Origin: Pythium myriotylum
Taxonomy: Eukaryota; Oomycota; Peronosporomycetes; Pythiales; Pythiaceae
Direction: 5' to 3'
NCBI GenBank assembly: GCA_023091665.1
Contig: JALJCQ010000039.1
Span: 244,716 to 308,715 of the forward strand
Length of the DNA stretch: 64,000 bases
Shown here: piece after piece, positions 32,166 through 42,234 of the stretch
How the letters are laid out: each line of letters begins with the position of its first letter
Numbering within the stretch: position 1 is the first letter of the stretch
Notes under the pieces: generated by a model
What the model was told of the DNA's origin: nothing
Databases searched by the model: none
What the model saw: only the letters and a program-made list of their open reading frames with translations
Program-made: the position numbers and the translations under genes

Positions 32166-33260
32166 ATGGGTCTCTCCAAGCTGCTCGCGACGCTCTCGGT
32201 CGCTGCTCTCGCGTGCCTCGCGCCGACCGCGACGGCCCAGGACAAGCCGCTCCCGTGGGACGGCCGCGGCCAGGACCTCACGGTCGCCACGCTCGAGACC
32301 AAGTACAAGCTCCACATCCTCAAGCAGCGCCAGTCGGGCACGGGCAACCCGGCCGACTACGTCACGATCCAGCCAAAGGGCCGCTCGCCGGCGTTCAACG
32401 GCGACACGGGCGTGATCAACATCGCCGTGGACGACAAGGCCATCTTCGGCGGGCAGGCCAACTTCCGCCGCTCCGAGCTCGTGCAGAACGTCGCGAGCGC
32501 CTCGACCATGTTCTTCCGCACGAGCGTGCTCGCCAACACCGAGATCAAGAACAAGCACGTCTGGCAGATCGTCTTCCCCGAGTCCCACCAGTGGGAGATC
32601 TTCCTCGACGCCACGGCCTCGCCCAACAAGATCCAGTTCCGCACGGAGGCCCGCGTCCAGTGGGAGGCCGACTTCTCGCTCAAGACCTGGTACAACTTTG
32701 GTGTCGCGGTCGAGAGCAGCGGCATCACGTTCTACACGAGCACGGGCAACGCCGGCCTCGCCAAGGCCTGGTCCGGCAAGTCGTCCGCGCCGTCGGCGCA
32801 GGAGTTCCACTTTGGTATGCTCACGCTCTCGAACGACGGCAGCGCGCCGAAGATGGTCTCTGGCCAGGACATTCTCTCGTTCAACGGTGTCTCCGTGGAG
32901 AGCTCGGTCTCGACCTCGGGCGGCTCGGGCGGCGGTTCAAGCGGCACGAGCGGCGGCAGCAGCGGCAACAACAACAACGGCGGCAGCAGCAACAACAACA
33001 ACGGCGGCAGCAGCAACAACAACAACGGCGGCAGCAGCAACAACAAGAACAACAACAACAACGGCGACGGCAGCAACAACAACAACAACAACAACAACGG
33101 CAACAACAACAACAACAACAACGGTGGTAACAGCAACACAGCCCCAGAGGCCACCCCTCCGGCGCCAGCTCCAAAGCCCGCCCCGGCGCCTGCTCCGGCC
33201 CCGGCCCCCAAGGCCCCGACCTCTGGCTCGAAAAAGTGCACGAAGCGTCTCCGCGTCTAA
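32166..33260 (+). CDS. Secreted GH131-like glucanase with Asn-rich linker
   Basis: 364 residues. A signal peptide (about 1-24, ending TATAQ) is followed by a domain of about 215 residues. It opens LPWDGRGQDL and contains FGGQANFRRSELVQNV and KHVWQIVFPESHQWEIFLDA. This resembles glycoside hydrolase family 131, beta-glucanases with a jelly-roll fold found in fungi and oomycetes. Here WDGR and NFRR-E are typical. After about residue 240 comes a Gly/Ser then poly-Asn linker (AAC repeats, 32940-33130), then a Pro/Ala stretch (APAPKPAPAPAPAPAPK) and a Lys-rich end SGSKKCTKRLRV. The tail may attach to the wall or act as a spacer; no carbohydrate-binding module is seen. Probably acts outside the cell on beta-glucan. 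Confidence 0.65.
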   Translation: MGLSKLLATLSVAALACLAPTATAQDKPLPWDGRGQDLTVATLETKYKLHILKQRQSGTGNPADYVTIQPKGRSPAFNGDTGVINIAVDDKAIFGGQANFRRSELVQNVASASTMFFRTSVLANTEIKNKHVWQIVFPESHQWEIFLDATASPNKIQFRTEARVQWEADFSLKTWYNFGVAVESSGITFYTSTGNAGLAKAWSGKSSAPSAQEFHFGMLTLSNDGSAPKMVSGQDILSFNGVSVESSVSTSGGSGGGSSGTSGGSSGNNNNGGSSNNNNGGSSNNNNGGSSNNKNNNNNGDGSNNNNNNNNGNNNNNNNGGNSNTAPEATPPAPAPKPAPAPAPAPAPKAPTSGSKKCTKRLRV

Positions 33261-33545
33261 GTGCTTCATACTTGTCTGAGCCCAGACGTGTCGGCATAGA
33301 TTCCCCACGCAAGTGGTTGTCTGTGTGCCTTTTAAGTTTTGTAATCTCTTGAGTTCGTATCAAAATGGCTTTCTTTCGTTCGCTCTCATTCATTGATCTC
33401 ACCACCGCCGTTCCAGCCCCCTGAGCAGACTCGATTAATCTGCAGCACTATCCTCTATCTGTCCTAATAACGTGCCGGTTCCACCAAACCGACGTGTTGA
33501 ACAGGCGCCGTTCAAAATTTTGGACTCGCTCATACAGCAACAGGC

Positions 33546-34200
33546 ATGGCGGCCGCGACGACGAACCAGCGGCTTCTGGACGAGGAGGCCGCGCGGAAGG
33601 CACGCATCCGCATGGCATTCGACATGTTTGACAAGGAGAAGAAAGGCTGTGTGATCCAAGAGTGCGTAGCTTCTCAGCAGCTACGTCCTTGTGGGATTTT
33701 GTGTCTCACTTGGGCTGTGTTGTTGTTGTTATAGGGAAGTAAGCACGATCATGCGGTTTCTCGGTGCATACCCGAGTGAGAAGGACATCATCAAGAAGAT
33801 TCTCCCAGAGATGCAGGAAGACGAGCCATCCACGTTCGTCGCCTACGACCGCTTCGAGAAGAAGATGCTCGAGGTCATGTTCACGAACGAGTACGCGCCC
33901 GACACGGACGAGACGCTGCTCGCCGCGTTCCGCGTCGTGGACGCTGAGAAGAAAGGCTACATCGACGCAGACGTGATGCGCGAGTTGCTGGTGACCAAGG
34001 GCACGCCGTTCCGCGACAAGGAGATCGAAGGTGTGTGGTTGTTGTTGTTTGCAATCTTTACGAATACCTCGGATTCTGACACAGTGGCTGGGTCAATAGC
34101 ATTTCTAGGCGTGGCGAAAGACCCGCAGACCGGCCGCATCTACTACGAGGACTACATCGCGCTGATGACGCAGCCACCGCTGGACACGAGGAAGTTGTAG
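33546..34200 (+). CDS. DRC8: DRC8/EFCAB2-like EF-hand protein, copy 1
   Basis: Subunit of the nexin-dynein regulatory complex of motile flagella. Model join(33546..33661, 33735..34030, 34100..34200), introns 73 and 69 nt, 170 residues. EFCAB2 landmarks are in order: RIRMAFDMFDKEKKGCVIQE joined to EVSTIMRFLGAYPSEKDI across intron 1, DEPSTFVAYDRFEKKMLEVM, TLLAAFRVVDAEKKGYIDAD, and AFLGVAKDPQTGRIYYEDYI across intron 2. The EF loops are degenerate, as in animal EFCAB2, so strong calcium binding is not expected. Exon joins rebuild the family alignment exactly. A second, inverted copy is at 39371-40028. A flagellar gene fits an organism with zoospores. Confidence 0.88.
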
Positions 34201-35200
34201 ATCGAAGCATCCGGGCCGAAGAGTGGATTTGGTATGGAATAACCTTGAATTTCATTGATGCTCATCACAGCTTATAAAGCGGAGGCCTTCTTTCAGCCAC
34301 GGTGCGGGAGGGGTGAGGGGCGAGCTTGACTTTGCGTTTGACCGGGGTTTCCTTATGAAGAGCGTGGCGATGGCGTGGCCCATTGGTGATGTGTTTGTGG
34401 AGACCATCGTTGCTTGCTCTCGACGTGGTAATGAGCTAGAGCGCATCTGTAGTTGGGACCTTTGCCGAAGAGTGATGAGCGAAGCGACAGGGACGAGCGA
34501 TGCGATCCGAGCTCAGCCTCGGTCCTTCAAGGACGAGCTCTTGTGTCGGTCGAAAACTGTCATTGGTGACAGCGCAGTCATCCTTCGCCAAATGCGAGCC
34601 TACCGACCGCCCAAGCACGGCACACTTCGGCGGCTCACATAGCCCGAAGACTCGCCGACATCGTCGGCGTTGGCCATTGGCGCCACCAGATACGCGCTCA
34701 CAACGCTATGGTGGGAGCCCTGGCGATCTCCCCGACGGACACTGGGCAATCTAGTCACGCCCATCATCCCACTGATCAGATCTGCCATGCAGATCTACCA
34801 CAGCTCGCGCACTCTGATTTACGACACTGGCTAACTAGCCAACTTGACCCACGGTAAAGACACGGAGAAGACACAGAGCCCGAGCGTCTGGCGTTTCATG
34901 TCACGACGCGACTCGTCACTGAACCCATCGACGAGTCACACGTGATGTCGTGTGAGGGGCAGCTCTGTGCAGTCAAAGAACGCCGTCATCAAAGGTCCCT
35001 GTCGTGGGGACTGTACATGGCTACATTCATGTGGACTACATGACCGACTCCGCGACCACCGTGAGTCCATCTATGTCTCCATCGAGTGTAGCCACACCGT
35101 AAAGAGCGCTGCCATCGTCGGTGCCATGGTCGATACTCACGGCACCCATTGAACGAGGTTGTTAGCTGGAGTAAAAGCTGGTGTCGCACGTGCGGTTGAA
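33550..35200. repeat. Inverted duplication around the amine-oxidase gene, left arm
   Basis: Matches 37570-40027 in reverse, with interruptions. 33550-34550 is nearly identical to 40024-39020. 34890-35095 matches pieces near 38930-39000 and 38295-38420. 35162-35195 matches 37583-37616. The RNase H relic (34553-34850) is absent from the other arm, and about 500 bases (38425-38925) are absent from this one. Confidence 0.8.
34553..34850 (+). pseudogene. Degenerate RNase H domain relic
   Basis: Translated pieces TVIGDSAVILRQMRAYRPPK and, in a shifted frame, ARRLADIVGVGHWRHQIRAH align with VVGDSMLIIQQMKRYKAPQ and ARRLADILGVRTWKHHPRAA of the RNase H protein at 3-611. A frameshift and a stop near 34640 break it, and the last catalytic Asp region (AMVGALA) is altered. 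It is probably a retroelement remnant. Confidence 0.65.
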
Positions 35201-35437
35201 TCAAATCGAACAGCAGGCGCACGGGTGCTTGATATCGCTCAACTGGTGTTTTTTCGCGTCGTCTGGGGATGACGCGCCTAGCTGGTCGCGTTGCATGGAT
35301 GGCCCTGGGACGAGCGATCCGAGGTGCTCGACTCACCGATGTTTGTATTTCATGGGGTGATGCTGCTTCGAGAGGTGCTCCCCGTTAACGGGGGAGTCCA
35401 GCGTTGCGTTCTTCAATCCTCCGACCGCCAGCCCCGA

Positions 35438-35453
35438 GCTCATTTTCAGTCTT
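35438..35453 (+). promoter_or_regulatory. Oomycete-type core promoter of the amine-oxidase-like gene
   Basis: GCTCATTTTCAGTCTT matches the first ten positions of GCTCATTYYNCAWTTT exactly. It ends 70 bases before the ATG at 35524. Confidence 0.6.
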
Positions 35454-35523
35454 CGATTTGCTCTGCTCACAGCAAGCTTCTCTCCCTGAACGAATCTCCT
35501 CTCCAACCCGGTCAGCTTAACTC

Positions 35524-37323
35524 ATGAAGCCCTCCCTACGCAAACTCACACTTCTCCTCGGCATCTCTGCCGCCCTCCACGACTTTACCTCAGCCTCGCA
35601 CCCCGTGCCACTTGACAAGTCAGCACGTATTGCGATCGTCGGCGGAGGTGTCAGCGGCGTGTCTGCTGCTGAGACCTTTGTTAAGAGCGGCTACTCGAAC
35701 GTCGTGGTCTTCGAATCTGGCTCGTCCGTGGTGCCGCTGAGCCACGCGGTCAAGACCCGTGATGCTGTGTACGATTTGGATCTGGTGTACGTACCAGCGC
35801 TGTCGTGGACGGGTGCTGGTGTAGAGAAGCGATATGATGAAGTACTGCGGGAGTACGCGTCCGATCTCATCCCCGTGTCCGAGTTTGTGAATCACACGCG
35901 TGAACCACTAAACTTGAATGAGTCCACTCGAAGCGACGGAGGCCATCGCAAGCTAAAGCTGCAGAACTACATCGACATCAAGCTCTCGAAGGACGATGGG
36001 CTGCAGTTTTTCCAAGAGATCCAGCAGTTCTACCATGAGCATGGTAGCTTTTTCGAGCGCCATCAGTACGACGGCATCCCGGCCTGTCTTGCCAAAGGAT
36101 TCGCAAAGCCTGATGAGACTTTCCAGCAGTGGATGCTGCGCCATCGTCTTCCGCAGCTCTTCGCGCGCGCATCTGTCCTCCTCGATCTCTATGGGAACTT
36201 CCCCGTCGGATCATCACCAGCGTGCCAAGTGCTCATGATCCTCGCCAACAAGATGCCGTCGATCCTGGCGCCAGGTCTGCTGCTCACGTCCCTCCAGGAA
36301 GACTACCCGAAGTGGCTCGCGGCCTCCGAGTACGGTCCGCTCCCAGAGGCGATGAAGAGCTGGGCTACACAACTCGCCGGCACCGTGCCTCCCTTCATGC
36401 ACCGCTTCCGCTACGGCTACGGCAGTCTCTTCGCGTCCGTGGTCGCCAAGAACCGCATCGGCTACCGTACGAAGTCACGCGTGCACGAGATCGTGCCGCA
36501 GGTGGACGTCGAGACGGGCAAACGCTCGCTGCGCCTCGACATCGTGGGCCAGGCGTCTGTAGAAGCCGACGTCGTGGTCGTCGCGGGGAGACCCGACCAG
36601 ATCCACAGGGCACTCCCCGAGGACCACCCAATGACGCCGCTGTACGCCGAAGTCGCGGCCCACGCTGAGAACGTGACGCGCGAGTTCGGCGTGTACGGCG
36701 TGGCAGTGATGAGCTTCGAGATCGCCGAGGACGCCGGGATGCTGTCGGGCAAGCGCTTCGTGATCGACCACCAGCGCCACCAGTTGCCGATGATCCTCGA
36801 TCGCCTGCCGGCCGAGGTGAGCGTCATGCGCGCGACCAAGACTGCTGACGCCAAGATCCTCACGGTCACGTTCCAGACCACGTACGCGCTGGCGGGCCGC
36901 TCCCGTGAGCGCGACCTGCTGCGTGCAGAGCTCGAGCTCTACGGCTTCACGAACCTGTCAGTGCTAAGGCTGCAGCACTACCCGAACACGCCGACGCGTG
37001 TGCCCCTGGCGGCCGTGGCTGCTGGCTGGTACGACAAGGCGGAGAAGGCACAGGGCCAGCAGGGCATCTACTTCGTGGGCGAAACCTTCTCGGGTCACGG
37101 CGTGCCCACGACTTTTCTCCACACGCGCGACTGGTGTGTGCGCACATTCAATCTGTCGTTCAGCGCTGCGTTCTCACCGCCAAGCGCACCGCTCATGGCG
37201 TGGATCGCTGCGTTGGCTGTGGTGCCGAGTGTGTCGCCGACAACGTTGCTGCTTGGCGTTCTGGCGGCGGCGTTGGCGGCGAAACTCTTGGAGAAGAGAG
37301 CGAGCCACGCGAAGAAGGAGTAG
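35524..37323 (+). CDS. Secretory flavin amine-oxidase-like oxidoreductase
   Basis: 599 residues, intronless. A signal peptide (about 1-25) precedes the FAD dinucleotide motif GGGVSGVSA (about 40-48, in ARIAIVGGGVSG), with the acidic strand end VVVFESGS following. The middle is helical (QFFQEIQQFYHEHGSFFERH). A second FAD-contact region near the C-terminus reads GIYFVGETFSGHGVPTTFLH, the GD/GE-T-H-G pattern of NAD(P)-binding flavin amine oxidases. A hydrophobic C-terminal segment (PTTLLLGVLAAALAAKLLE) plus a Lys-rich end (KRASHAKKE) suggests a membrane anchor with a short cytosolic tail. The substrate is unknown; polyamine oxidase and prenylcysteine oxidase-like enzymes are possible relatives. 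The gene sits in the loop of the DRC8 inverted duplication and is itself single-copy here. Confidence 0.75.
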   Translation: MKPSLRKLTLLLGISAALHDFTSASHPVPLDKSARIAIVGGGVSGVSAAETFVKSGYSNVVVFESGSSVVPLSHAVKTRDAVYDLDLVYVPALSWTGAGVEKRYDEVLREYASDLIPVSEFVNHTREPLNLNESTRSDGGHRKLKLQNYIDIKLSKDDGLQFFQEIQQFYHEHGSFFERHQYDGIPACLAKGFAKPDETFQQWMLRHRLPQLFARASVLLDLYGNFPVGSSPACQVLMILANKMPSILAPGLLLTSLQEDYPKWLAASEYGPLPEAMKSWATQLAGTVPPFMHRFRYGYGSLFASVVAKNRIGYRTKSRVHEIVPQVDVETGKRSLRLDIVGQASVEADVVVVAGRPDQIHRALPEDHPMTPLYAEVAAHAENVTREFGVYGVAVMSFEIAEDAGMLSGKRFVIDHQRHQLPMILDRLPAEVSVMRATKTADAKILTVTFQTTYALAGRSRERDLLRAELELYGFTNLSVLRLQHYPNTPTRVPLAAVAAGWYDKAEKAQGQQGIYFVGETFSGHGVPTTFLHTRDWCVRTFNLSFSAAFSPPSAPLMAWIAALAVVPSVSPTTLLLGVLAAALAAKLLEKRASHAKKE

Positions 37324-37446
37324 GCTGCTGTGCGTGCAATGCGATGATGTGGAAGCGCTCAGTGTGCCACCACGACTCGTTGCATAGGATTCGTTACATC
37401 TATCTATCATCAGTGCGCCACCAGGACTCGCTGCATTGGGTTCATT

Positions 37447-37543
<97 letters not shown>

Positions 37544-38290
37544 GGTGCGCAAGATTCCTATTTGCTATTTGACATGACTCGACTGCACGTGCGACACCAG
37601 CTTTTACTCCAGCTAACAAGCTAGTTCAACGGACGCTCATCCCATGAGTATCAACTATTGCACCAACGAGGGCTGCGCGCTCTTTATGGTGTGAATCTCA
37701 CTGCTTATTATTGCGAGTTCTAGACAAAATTTCCGAGATGGCCGGTTTGAATCGCCCGAGGCAAATGAACCGCCAATCGCCGAGCCTGTGTTGTATGATA
37801 GAAATTAGCTTTTAGCACAGGTATTTGCACATTTCGACGTCAGGCACGGAGATGGACGCGCGTGGCGGGAAAAATACCTTGATCTGGAGAAGTTTCTCGA
37901 GCGAAAATTCCCAGAGAACTTTCACCGCTCGGCCTGGCGTCATCATGTCCATTTTCATTTTCTCTCTTCCCCCCAACCATGCACCACCAGCACCCTCATT
38001 CCACGTTCTTCTTCCAAGGCGCCAAGCGTCTCCCCCCTCCTTGCTGCGTACGCCAAGGACATGACGATCGACTCACCGGTGGTGACAACTCCGGTGCGGA
38101 GCACTCGCCAAAGCACCGCCGCGCGCGTGTCTCCGTACCCGCAGCGCACCCCGCTTCTCGTGCGAGGTGTTGAACGAGAATTTTTTTGTCCAATCAATGA
38201 TGCTTGGTTGATTTGTTGGCGATTGTCCCAGCCAGTTCCAACCGCCGCGTTTCGGCAAATTTGGCCAGAATTGACAATACGTTACAGTCA
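37324..38290. other. Intergenic region 3' of the amine-oxidase gene
   Basis: Contains a 90-bp CT microsatellite and short inverted-arm homology near 37570-37620. No supported gene. Confidence 0.45.
37451..37540. repeat. (CT)45 microsatellite
   Basis: Ninety bases of uninterrupted CT dinucleotides between the amine-oxidase gene and the right arm of the DRC8 inverted duplication. Confidence 0.97.
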
Positions 38291-40027
38291 ATGAAGACAT
38301 GGATGGACTCACGGTGGTCGTGGAGTCGGTCATGTAGTCCACATGAATGTAGCCATGTACAGTCCCACCGGGACCCTCGATGACGGCGTTCTTTGACTGC
38401 ACAGAGCTGCTCCTCACGTGACCAATTGTAGCACGTCCAGGCAGAAAGATATGCGAGAACGCGTTGTTGGGGGAGCGTGCGAGCTCCCTAAGGCGATGTT
38501 GTAGTTGTATTGCCAAATGCAAAGTGAGTCTCCTACTCCTGATGCTAGTTTCTCTGGGCGTCCCCTCTGTGCCAAGGGGAGACCGAGCGCCATGCTAGGC
38601 GCGAGGTTTCTTCTGTATTCGACGCTTTGCTGGCGTCGCGTGGCACTCGCTGTCGCAAGCCATCGCTGGAAACCGCTGTTTCTGGCGCGCTCCGGCCTGC
38701 GACTCGTTGCCGTGCTGGCCATAGCGACTCGTGGCTGCTTGCCATCGGTCGCTTTACCGCTTGCCCCTGCTTCAGCGAGGTTGCGAGGGGGAGGTGGGCA
38801 GAGTCCCATGCCCTAGTTCAACGTCTGGATCGTGCGCGCACTGTTCCTTGGCTGAGGAGTCGTGCGCGCACGATCTTCTCTGACTGTTGGGCTTGATGTC
38901 GTTGGAAATGCAAGGTGCCCCGCACTACACCAATCGACATCACGCCACGTGCGACTCGTCGAAAGGTTCAGTGGCGAGTCGCGTCGTGACATGAAAAGCC
39001 GGTCGCCGTACTTCGACCGACACAAGAGACCGTGAGGACTGGTCCTCGAAGGACCGGGGCTGAGCTCGGATCGCTCGTCCCTGTCGCTTCGCTCATTACT
39101 CTTCGGCAAAGGTCCCAACTACAGATGCGCTCTAGCTCATCACCACGTCGAGATCAAGCAACGATGGTCTCCACAAATACATCACCAATGGGCCACGCCA
39201 TCGCCACGCTCTTCTTAAGAAAGCCTCGGCCAAACGCAAAGTCAAGCTCGCCCCTCACCCCTCCCGCACCGTGGCTGAAAGAAGGCCTCCGCTTTATAAG
39301 CTGTGATGAGCATCAATGAAATTCAAGGTTATTCCATACCAAATCCACTCTTCGGCCCGGATGCTTCGATCTACAACTTCCTCGTGTCCAGCGGTGGCTG
39401 CGTCATCAGCGCGATGTAGTCCTCGTAGTAGATGCGGCCGGTCTGCGGGTCTTTCGCCACGCCTAGAAATGCTATTGACCCAGCCACTGTGTCAGAATCC
39501 GAGGTATTCGTAAAGATTGCAAACAACAACAACCACACACCTTCGATCTCCTTGTCGCGGAACGGCGTGCCCTTGGTCACCAGCAACTCGCGCATCACGT
39601 CTGCGTCGATGTAGCCTTTCTTCTCAGCGTCCACGACGCGGAACGCGGCGAGCAGCGTCTCGTCCGTGTCGGGCGCGTACTCGTTCGTGAACATGACCTC
39701 GAGCATCTTCTTCTCGAAGCGATCGTAGGCGACGAACGTGGACGGCTCGTCTTCCTGCATCTCGGGGAGAATCTTCTTGATGATGTCCTTCTCACTCGGG
39801 TATGCACCGAGAAACCGCATGATCGTGCTTGCTTCCCTATAACAACAACAACAACAAAGCCCAAGTGAGACACAAAATCCCAAGAGGACGTAGCTGCTGA
39901 GAAGCCACGCACTCTTGGATCACGCAGCCTTTCTTCTCCTTGTCAAACATGTCGAATGCCATGCGGATGCGTGCCTTCCGCGCGGCCTCCTCATCCAAAA
40001 GCCGCTGGTTCGTCGTCGCGGGCACCA
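37570..40027. repeat. Inverted duplication around the amine-oxidase gene, right arm
   Basis: Reverse-orientation partner of 33550-35200. Near-perfect identity covers DRC8 and its 3' flank. It ends abruptly at 40027/40028 where a copia LTR begins. Confidence 0.8.
38425..38925. other. Insertion unique to the right arm
   Basis: About 500 bases that interrupt the inverted homology. They have no recognisable protein domain. Reading frames here have no domain or promoter support. Confidence 0.4.
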
Positions 40028-40028
40028 T
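39371..40028 (-). CDS. DRC8: DRC8/EFCAB2-like EF-hand protein, copy 2, 5' end fused to a copia LTR
   Basis: Model complement(39371..39471, 39541..39836, 39913..40028), introns 69 and 76 nt, 170 residues. The protein appears identical to copy 1 except at the start: MVPATTNQ instead of MAAATTNQ. The exons have exactly the same lengths as in copy 1. The ATG is formed at the junction with the copia LTR: the A and the T, in reverse complement, come from the LTR end (ACA) and the next bases are genic. All sequence upstream of codon 2 found at copy 1, including its promoter, is absent. The gene is intact but would need a promoter from the LTR or beyond. Confidence 0.82.
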
Positions 40029-40362
40029 GTTGTGACAGTGGTCACGTCTCAGTTGGTGTGGCACTGTGTGGTCCATCAACGGGTGACTCAGAATGTTGGT
40101 CACGTTCTGGAAAGTGCGTGGCAACTTCAAGTGTGTGGTGTTGTGACTGCTGTGGTGGTGAGCTTCTGGAATGCGAGTTCTAGAAGCTGCCTTGCATACA
40201 AACTTGCATATGAACGAGGAGTGCTCTCTGGCACTGTACAAGTCGAGAAGAACGAAAGAGTAGAGCTCTGATGGACTTGGTTTCAAGTCTGACTAGGTAA
40301 TACACTTTCCATTTTACTTTGCAACGACCAAACCAACACTAGCTCATCCGGAACCTGTTAAA
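40028..40362 (+). repeat. 5' LTR of the older copia element
   Basis: Starts TGTTGTGACAGTGG and ends CCTGTTAAA just before the primer-binding site. It is related to 48971-49301 (shared GTGTGGCACTGTGTGGT, AGAATGTTGGTC, TTCTAGAAGCTGCC) but clearly diverged from it. Confidence 0.7.
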
Positions 40363-40375
40363 GGTTATGAGCCCA
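40363..40375 (+). promoter_or_regulatory. Primer-binding site of the older copia, overlapping the gag start codon
   Basis: GGTTATGAGCCCA is complementary to the anticodon arm of initiator tRNA-Met (TGGGCTCATAACC). The ATG at 40367-40369 pairs with the CAT anticodon and is also the gag start. Confidence 0.65.
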
Positions 40376-42229
40376 AGCGCCCTCGCCGCAAACGACGTAC
40401 TCACGGCTGAGAACTACTTTCTCTGGGAGTATCCTACGCAGATGACTCTTGCTCGCAAGGGCCTTTCGAGCCATGTGGAAACCAAGCCAGGGCCGCAGTT
40501 CCAGAGCAACGGTCAGTGGAAAGCGAACGAATTGAAGGATCTAGGGATCATCATCAAGCGCATCTCTCCGATGTTCCAGACTATGATTCGTGAGGCGACG
40601 ACCGCGTTTGAGGCGTGGGATATCTTGCGTGTGTACTTCGCACAGCAGAACCTCCACAACCGCGTGTATCTACGCAAGCAACTGAGCGAGATTGAACTCG
40701 AAGAAGGTTGCAACTTGATGGAGCACCTTTTGCGATTTGATGAACTGTGCCTTAAGCTTGCTGCGGTTGGTGAAAACGTCAGCGATTACGAGAAGTTGGT
40801 GATACTCTTGGGTAGTCTCCCGCAGGAGTATGACGCGATGGTCCGAATCATCGAAGCGACTACCGGTGCAAACCTACTGAATGCAAAAGAGATGTTGCGT
40901 CGCGAGTATGAGACCATCCAAAGACGTGAAAAGAAGGAGACGGCGTTCAAGGTGGCTCGTAACGGTGGTGGGTCGACCAAGCAGCAGCGTGGACAGAAAG
41001 GAAAGTCCAACAGCAAGAAGAACGCTTACGCCAGAAAGAGCGGAAACGGTGCGAAGGCGAACGGCAACAATGGCGGTGGCAAGTTCCGCGGCAAGTGCTT
41101 TAGGTACGACCAAGTGGGTCACAAACAAGCTGACTGTCCGCAGAACAAGAAGGACAATGACGATGATGATGTGATGTTTTCGGTGATGCAGAGAAGCATT
41201 GTTCATGACAAGGTCACGTGGCTGCTCGATAGCGCCACCAGTTCTCACATGTCTGGTGATATTGATGATGTCATTGAGTATGAGGAGCTTCGGTATGCTC
41301 ATTCGGTGACCGTGGCCAATGGTCAGCGTTTGAAGGTCAAGGTCCGTGGAAGTGTTCGATTCTCGATGGACAATGGCAAGACAGTGAGAATGACCGACGT
41401 CCTCTTTGTTCCTCGCCTTGACGGTAAACTGGTGTCGGTTCCTGCATTGGCAGCGCGTGGTATTGCATTGGTTCAGTTTGAACGCAGTCGAGCTAGTATT
41501 ATGGTGGATGGATCAGTTGTGGCAACTGTCCCTAAGATTGGCAAGCTCTTTGTGTGGAAGGTCGGTCGCAAGCCAAGTCATTCTGCCAAGAGTGCTGTTG
41601 TACGTTCAGCTGGCCTTGGCCAGACGGCTCTGTGGCATGCCAGACTCGGTCATGTCTCTGTGGAGAAGATGAAGTTGGTGAGCCAAGCTTGTGGTGGTGT
41701 ACCGCCATTGGGACGCGAAGAAGTTGGTGTTTGCAACGGATGTCTGCTTGGCAAGATGACGACCAGCCCGTTCAGCCATGGGTCTGGTAGCGAGGTGAAA
41801 ACTAGTGGGCCATTTGAATTGGTTCATAGTGATGTGATGGGGCCGATCAAACCTGTATCGCATGGTGGGTCCAAGTTCGTGGTGACCTTCATTGATGACT
41901 TCTCGAGAATGGTGTATGTGCACCCGATAAGTCCAAGTTGGAGGTGTTCAGTCGATTCAAAACGTTTGTCGCTATGGTACTTACTCAGTATGGCGTGCGG
42001 GTCCGTTGTATTCGATCTGACAATGGTGGCGAGTACATTAGCAAGCGCTTCAACCAGGTCTGTGCATCGGCTGGTATCACCCACTAGACATCGGCTCCAT
42101 ACTCGCCACAACAAAATGGGTTAGCAGAACGTATGAACCGCACCCTTGCCGAAGGTACACGTGCTATGCTGCACTACATGGATGTTGATCGCAAGTGCTG
42201 GGCTCACGCCATGCTCACTATCGCACACA
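40367..42229 (+). pseudogene. Copia gag-protease-integrase (N-part), degenerate
   Basis: Gag (UBN2-like) begins MSPSALAANDVLTAENYFLW. The zinc knuckle reads CFRYDQVGHKQADC, with Tyr where the second Cys should be. The protease motif reads LLDSATSSHMSGD, so the catalytic DSG is DSA. The gag-pre-integrase domain has LWHARLGHVSVEKMKLV. Integrase starts HSDVMGPIKPVSHGG then FIDDFSRMVYVH. A frameshift near 41925 and a stop at 42086 (TAG where a Gln codon is expected) break the rest. SDNGGEY and SPQQNGLAERMNRTL remain readable in another frame up to the younger insertion. Both key enzyme sites are already altered, so the copy is dead. Confidence 0.88.
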
Positions 42230-42234
42230 TTCTC
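42230..42234. repeat. Target-site duplication (left) of the younger copia
   Basis: TTCTC, repeated at 47313-47317 directly outside the other LTR. Removing the element and one copy rejoins the integrase reading IAHI and LNHITNTVRP. Confidence 0.85.

Noticed and set aside
38505..38816. 103-codon open frame in the right-arm insertion
   Set aside because: No domain, no promoter match and no partner in the other arm.
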